From: Hirudo medicinalis
Taxonomy: Eukaryota > Annelida > Clitellata > Hirudinida > Hirudinidae
Length of the DNA stretch: 64,000 bases
Assembly: GCA_011800805.1 (NCBI GenBank)
Contig: MPNW01000038.1
Coordinates: 213,475 to 277,474, forward strand
Direction: 5' to 3'
In this document: positions 60,452 through 64,000 of the stretch, in pieces
Layout: the number at the start of each line of letters is the position of its first letter
How positions within the stretch are numbered: position 1 is the first letter of the stretch
Notes under the pieces: generated by a model
The model's input: the letters and a program-made list of their open reading frames with translations, nothing else
The model's database searches: none
What the model was told of the DNA's origin: nothing
Translations under genes and position numbers: made by a program

Positions 60452-63400
60452 ATGTACTGGTGTTTGGTCATAATCCTTCAATCTTGCTTTGTTTACAATC
60501 TCGCTGTTTGCTATTCAGGTAAGCCATTTTAATGTAAACATTTGCAAATTAATTCGATTATTTACCGCCTATCAATATAAGACAATATTTATTTTATGAA
60601 TGAACACACAGAACCAGCATTTACAATGGCAGAAATAATTCAAATTCAATTTAGAAATCAGCAAATCAAAGCCTAGCCGCCAGAGCTTTGTGGCGGTTGG
60701 TCATGAATCTTGGGAAGCATTTGATGGAAATCCTCTGACATACAGCTCAACATTAGGAGGAAATTATAGTGATGATAGTGGATGGATACAAGTGGATCTT
60801 GGAGGATTTTATAATATCCGAAAAGTTGTCATTATCAATGCCCCTGGAACTGGTGATTTATAATTTATTGAATTTAATTACCAAAACAATGTGTTAATTT
60901 AATGCATTAATTTAAAGCAACTTTTGGAGGGTATTCGATATTTTTAATGTGTCTTCTGTGCATACGAACGAACATTGATCATTTAGTAATAAAAACGAAC
61001 AAATTGATTGAAATTAAAACAAGTAGTTCAACTTCGTCTTAGATTCAGAGTACTTAGTCAACTTTCAAGTATTGGTTGCAACGACTGACCAAGTCATTCC
61101 GGAATGGATGACCTGCTTTGTTTATGCGGCTCTTCCCCCTCTCCTACCTGGTGCAAATTATTCCTCTGAATGCGACCACGAATTAACCCTGGGTCGCTAT
61201 GTTACCATCCAAAAGCACGGTGGTCCTTTCAAGGAAGCAATTGTGGCAGCTGAAATCATGGTATATGGGATCCCCAGCATTCCTGGTTTGTACATTTTCG
61301 TTGAAATATTTTATTTGAATATTGAAATACGGTCAAAGCACCAGCAGTAATGGTGTCGACAGTAATGATGCACTGCGACAACAACTAAGCATTGTTTTGA
61401 CATCTGCCATGTCATAAATTGATCGGCGTGAGTTCTTGAATTGCGATTCGATCTGATGTTAACACATTATAATATAGTTTCTAATCTATCATCACATAAT
61501 ATATAAATATTCATGAAATATAATTCTAATTTTAATCAAATAAAAACCTGAAAATATATTGGTAGAAGCACTGAAAGTAATTTATGCGGCATTATTGGCT
61601 GGCTGATTGTGGTAAACAAAACTTGCAACTAATGTGATGTGGTCTCCCCTGTTGGTCCAATTCAATTTCTTGTAATGCGGTTCAAAATTGTACTTCATCG
61701 TTACGCTAAGTTCAACAAATAAGAGACAAATATTTTTCCAGTTTGAAAACAAACTCGCATAAAGTAATGCTTTTGTCTGATGGAGAAGAAAGTGTCAGCT
61801 TAAATTTAAATTTATTTAAATGCGATGGTATTTCCGAATCTATTTGTTTCTCTCAGCTGAGATTATGTGGAAGAGTTTTCATTAGACATAACGTGTACTT
61901 GCATTGAACAAATAGAATGATTTGAATTTTTTGCGCATTTACTAATAACTGAACAAATCCATCATAATAACCTTATACGTAATAACTTCATAGTGACCTC
62001 ACAAAACCCCAAAAATAGTTTCACTGAATAAACAAGCAGGAAGTTAGCTCGACCGGAATCCCCAAGGCAGAAATAAGCGCCAAAGAAATGGGTGCCAATC
62101 AGGATTGCCACTGCACGCACTTCAGTCATTTCACATGGACTCTTCATCAGTTTCTCATATTACTCGTCACATGTCATGATGTCAATAATTGTATTTACGG
62201 CGATTCGACCCTATTACATAACAAATAGTTTAATTTATCGGATCTGAAAGACTTTGAATCTGCATGTTATTACCTGAACCTTAATGTTTTTAACATTACA
62301 ATTCAAAGATTTCACTTCTCCATCTTTGCTTTAGATTGTTTAGCAGACGATCATTTCGTGACTCCAAAATGCCGCTCAAAACCCAACTCCTTGAAAATGT
62401 CGTTAAACTCGCTTCACAACTTCACAGTTTGCAAAATCAAATGCAAGTCGTCGGTAACGATTAAAATTTGAATTCGATTGTTATCGAAGCTCGAATTGTT
62501 TACATGCAACCGGCTCGGGAAGCACTGAGGAAAACCGGGGCCACGGACATCTAATTTATGTCCGCTTTACTCGATAATGATTCGATGTTTGGGTTTACTG
62601 GGAGTTATAGAGCGCCGGATTTACCGGGTGGGGGTCCCTGTGCAGTGTGGTGGTGGAGGCACACAAGTCAATGCGCATGTCCCGTCCGGAGTCTTGTCGC
62701 CATGGCTGATAGGCAATTGCCCTAGAGTTACAAAAGCAGAGTCCAATAAATAAAGAAATGAGCTCAGCTCTGATGAGTGTAAGGTTCGACATTCTGCATG
62801 AAATCAGCTTTGAGAATTGGAGAAGATGAAAGCACGGAAAGTTTCACAAGTTTAACACCTTATATTCAATATAATACTTAGTTGTAGGCTAGGTTGACGG
62901 CATTACAATGACAACACTACATACAAAGCATAGTAGCACTGAGGATTCTTCACGCGCCATTTGCGACTGCAATAAATCTGTATTAATCACTGTGAAATGC
63001 GAAAAGTTGAACTTTTGTTTTGGCTGGAAGCTCCTAATTGGTAGAGGCTCCTGTGCAAGGGCACATCCCGACCATGCCTAAATCCTGGACTGGAGTTATA
63101 TTTCTGTATTTTTACGACAGATGCGATGCCAGTTGCTGATTTTAAACAATCACTGTAATAGCATAATAATTAAGCAAAATAATATTTTTATTAATAATAA
63201 AATTGATGTCATTAATTTTTAAGCTGTCAACTTGGTGACAAATGTTGCCATAGCCAGTCAAGCATTCAGTGAATACCGTGGTTATGAACCCATGAGAGCC
63301 TTAGATGGAGACATCTACACTTGTGCCTTCACAGCGACAGAATCTATCAGCATCCGCAACACATCAGGATGGTGGCAGGTGGACTTTGGTGAGACAAAGA

Positions 63401-64000
63401 AAGTGACTGCCTGTCTTATAGCCAATATTAGGAAAGAGTGTAAGTCGTCACTTTCCCAATTATCGACATTTATTGATATTTATCAATAAGAATATTGATT
63501 GACAATATATGCATTTTTAACATTTAAGATTTCGTATTTTATTAAATATTTTCGTATTTCATTATGTTAGTATTAAAACCGTTTCATGCATTATTTAAGT
63601 TAATCGTTCATGATTAGAATTTTTAGAGGTTGGTGATGATTATAAAATTAAGAATTTATGAATGATGTGTTCCGACTGGATAGAACTTTGTTGGAGATGA
63701 AATACCTGCAATTTGAACAACTTCGTCGATTGTTATTTCTCTGACTCGAGTAGTTTGAAAAAGTTTAAAAAAGTTTGCATTCGATGCACCACTTTGTTTC
63801 TTAATTGGCATTTAAATCGAATGAGAAATTTAATATTTACTCGTCATTTTCGCCAGTTTTCGAGCCTTTCGGTTACATGAAGGGGTTTGCTATTCTCGTG
63901 AGTAACGACTCGGATGCCGATTTCATAGAAAACAATCTATGCCTTATATACAACTCTTCAGAGAAGTACACCAAAACTGTACTCTACCTCCCTTGTACAA
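60452..64000 (+). CDS. Secreted multi-domain fucolectin/F5-8C-type protein (5' part)
   Basis: Exons 60452-60518, 60655-60852, 61049-61285, 63224-63439 and 63857-64000 (runs off the end). Every intron is phase 1. Exon 1 is a signal peptide (MYWCLVIILQSCFVYNLAVC). Exons 2 and 3 form one fucolectin/tachylectin-4/pentraxin-1 (FTP) domain: SFVAVGHESWEAFDGN, GWIQVDLGGFYNIRKVVI, then a second half ending LGRYVTIQKHGGPF ... AAEIMVYG. Exons 4 and 5 start a second domain: NVAIASQAFSEYRGYEPMRA, LDGD, GWWQVDFGETKKV. FTP lectins bind fucose or serve as recognition modules in innate immunity and adhesion. In both domains the Arg of the usual RxDLG fucose-binding motif is Gln, so sugar binding may be lost or changed. 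More domains probably follow beyond the window. Confidence 0.85.

Overview
This is an AT-rich eukaryotic genome window from an invertebrate animal. The evidence is spliced genes with short GT-AG introns, an achaete-scute bHLH gene, animal gustatory-receptor-like genes, a plexin piece, a CR1-type LINE, hAT transposase debris and many TTA and GAT microsatellites. The phylum is not fixed by the sequence. Gustatory-receptor-like genes outside arthropods are known from cnidarians, placozoans, molluscs, annelids and echinoderms. One dispersed repeat differs between its two copies only by CpG to CpA changes, which suggests a methylated germline. Gene models below were built by hand from homology, splice signals and intron phase.

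Layout. 1-2987 (+): last exons of an unrecognised coiled-coil, Ser-rich acidic protein. 5697-6310 (+): decayed hAT transposase. 8989-10912 (+): complete four-exon PLAC8/cornifelin gene with a CR1 LINE fragment in its last intron. 11617-13815 and 14699-17461 (-): two tandem gustatory-receptor-like seven-TM genes with the same 3' exon structure. 17956-25079 (-): a USP16/45-type deubiquitinase whose catalytic exons connect in phase to a single-pass membrane exon through a run of short phase-0 exons; one exon carries an apparent one-base deletion. 26933-27867 (-): a four-exon orphan gene. 33122-34723 (-): intronless achaete-scute. 42653-44335 (+): single-exon torsin-like AAA+ protein with a TM segment. 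46253-48428 (-): complete eight-exon SH2D4-type adaptor. 50865-51549 (+): two plexin exons. 54727-55017 (-): two exons of a TSP1-like extracellular module. 60452-64000 (+): 5' end of a secreted protein made of fucolectin/F5-8C-type domains, running off the window.

The genes do not form an obvious pathway. The only clear local family is the receptor pair. The long gaps (27868-33121, 34936-42640, 55630-60451) hold simple repeats, small minisatellites and no gene that could be supported.
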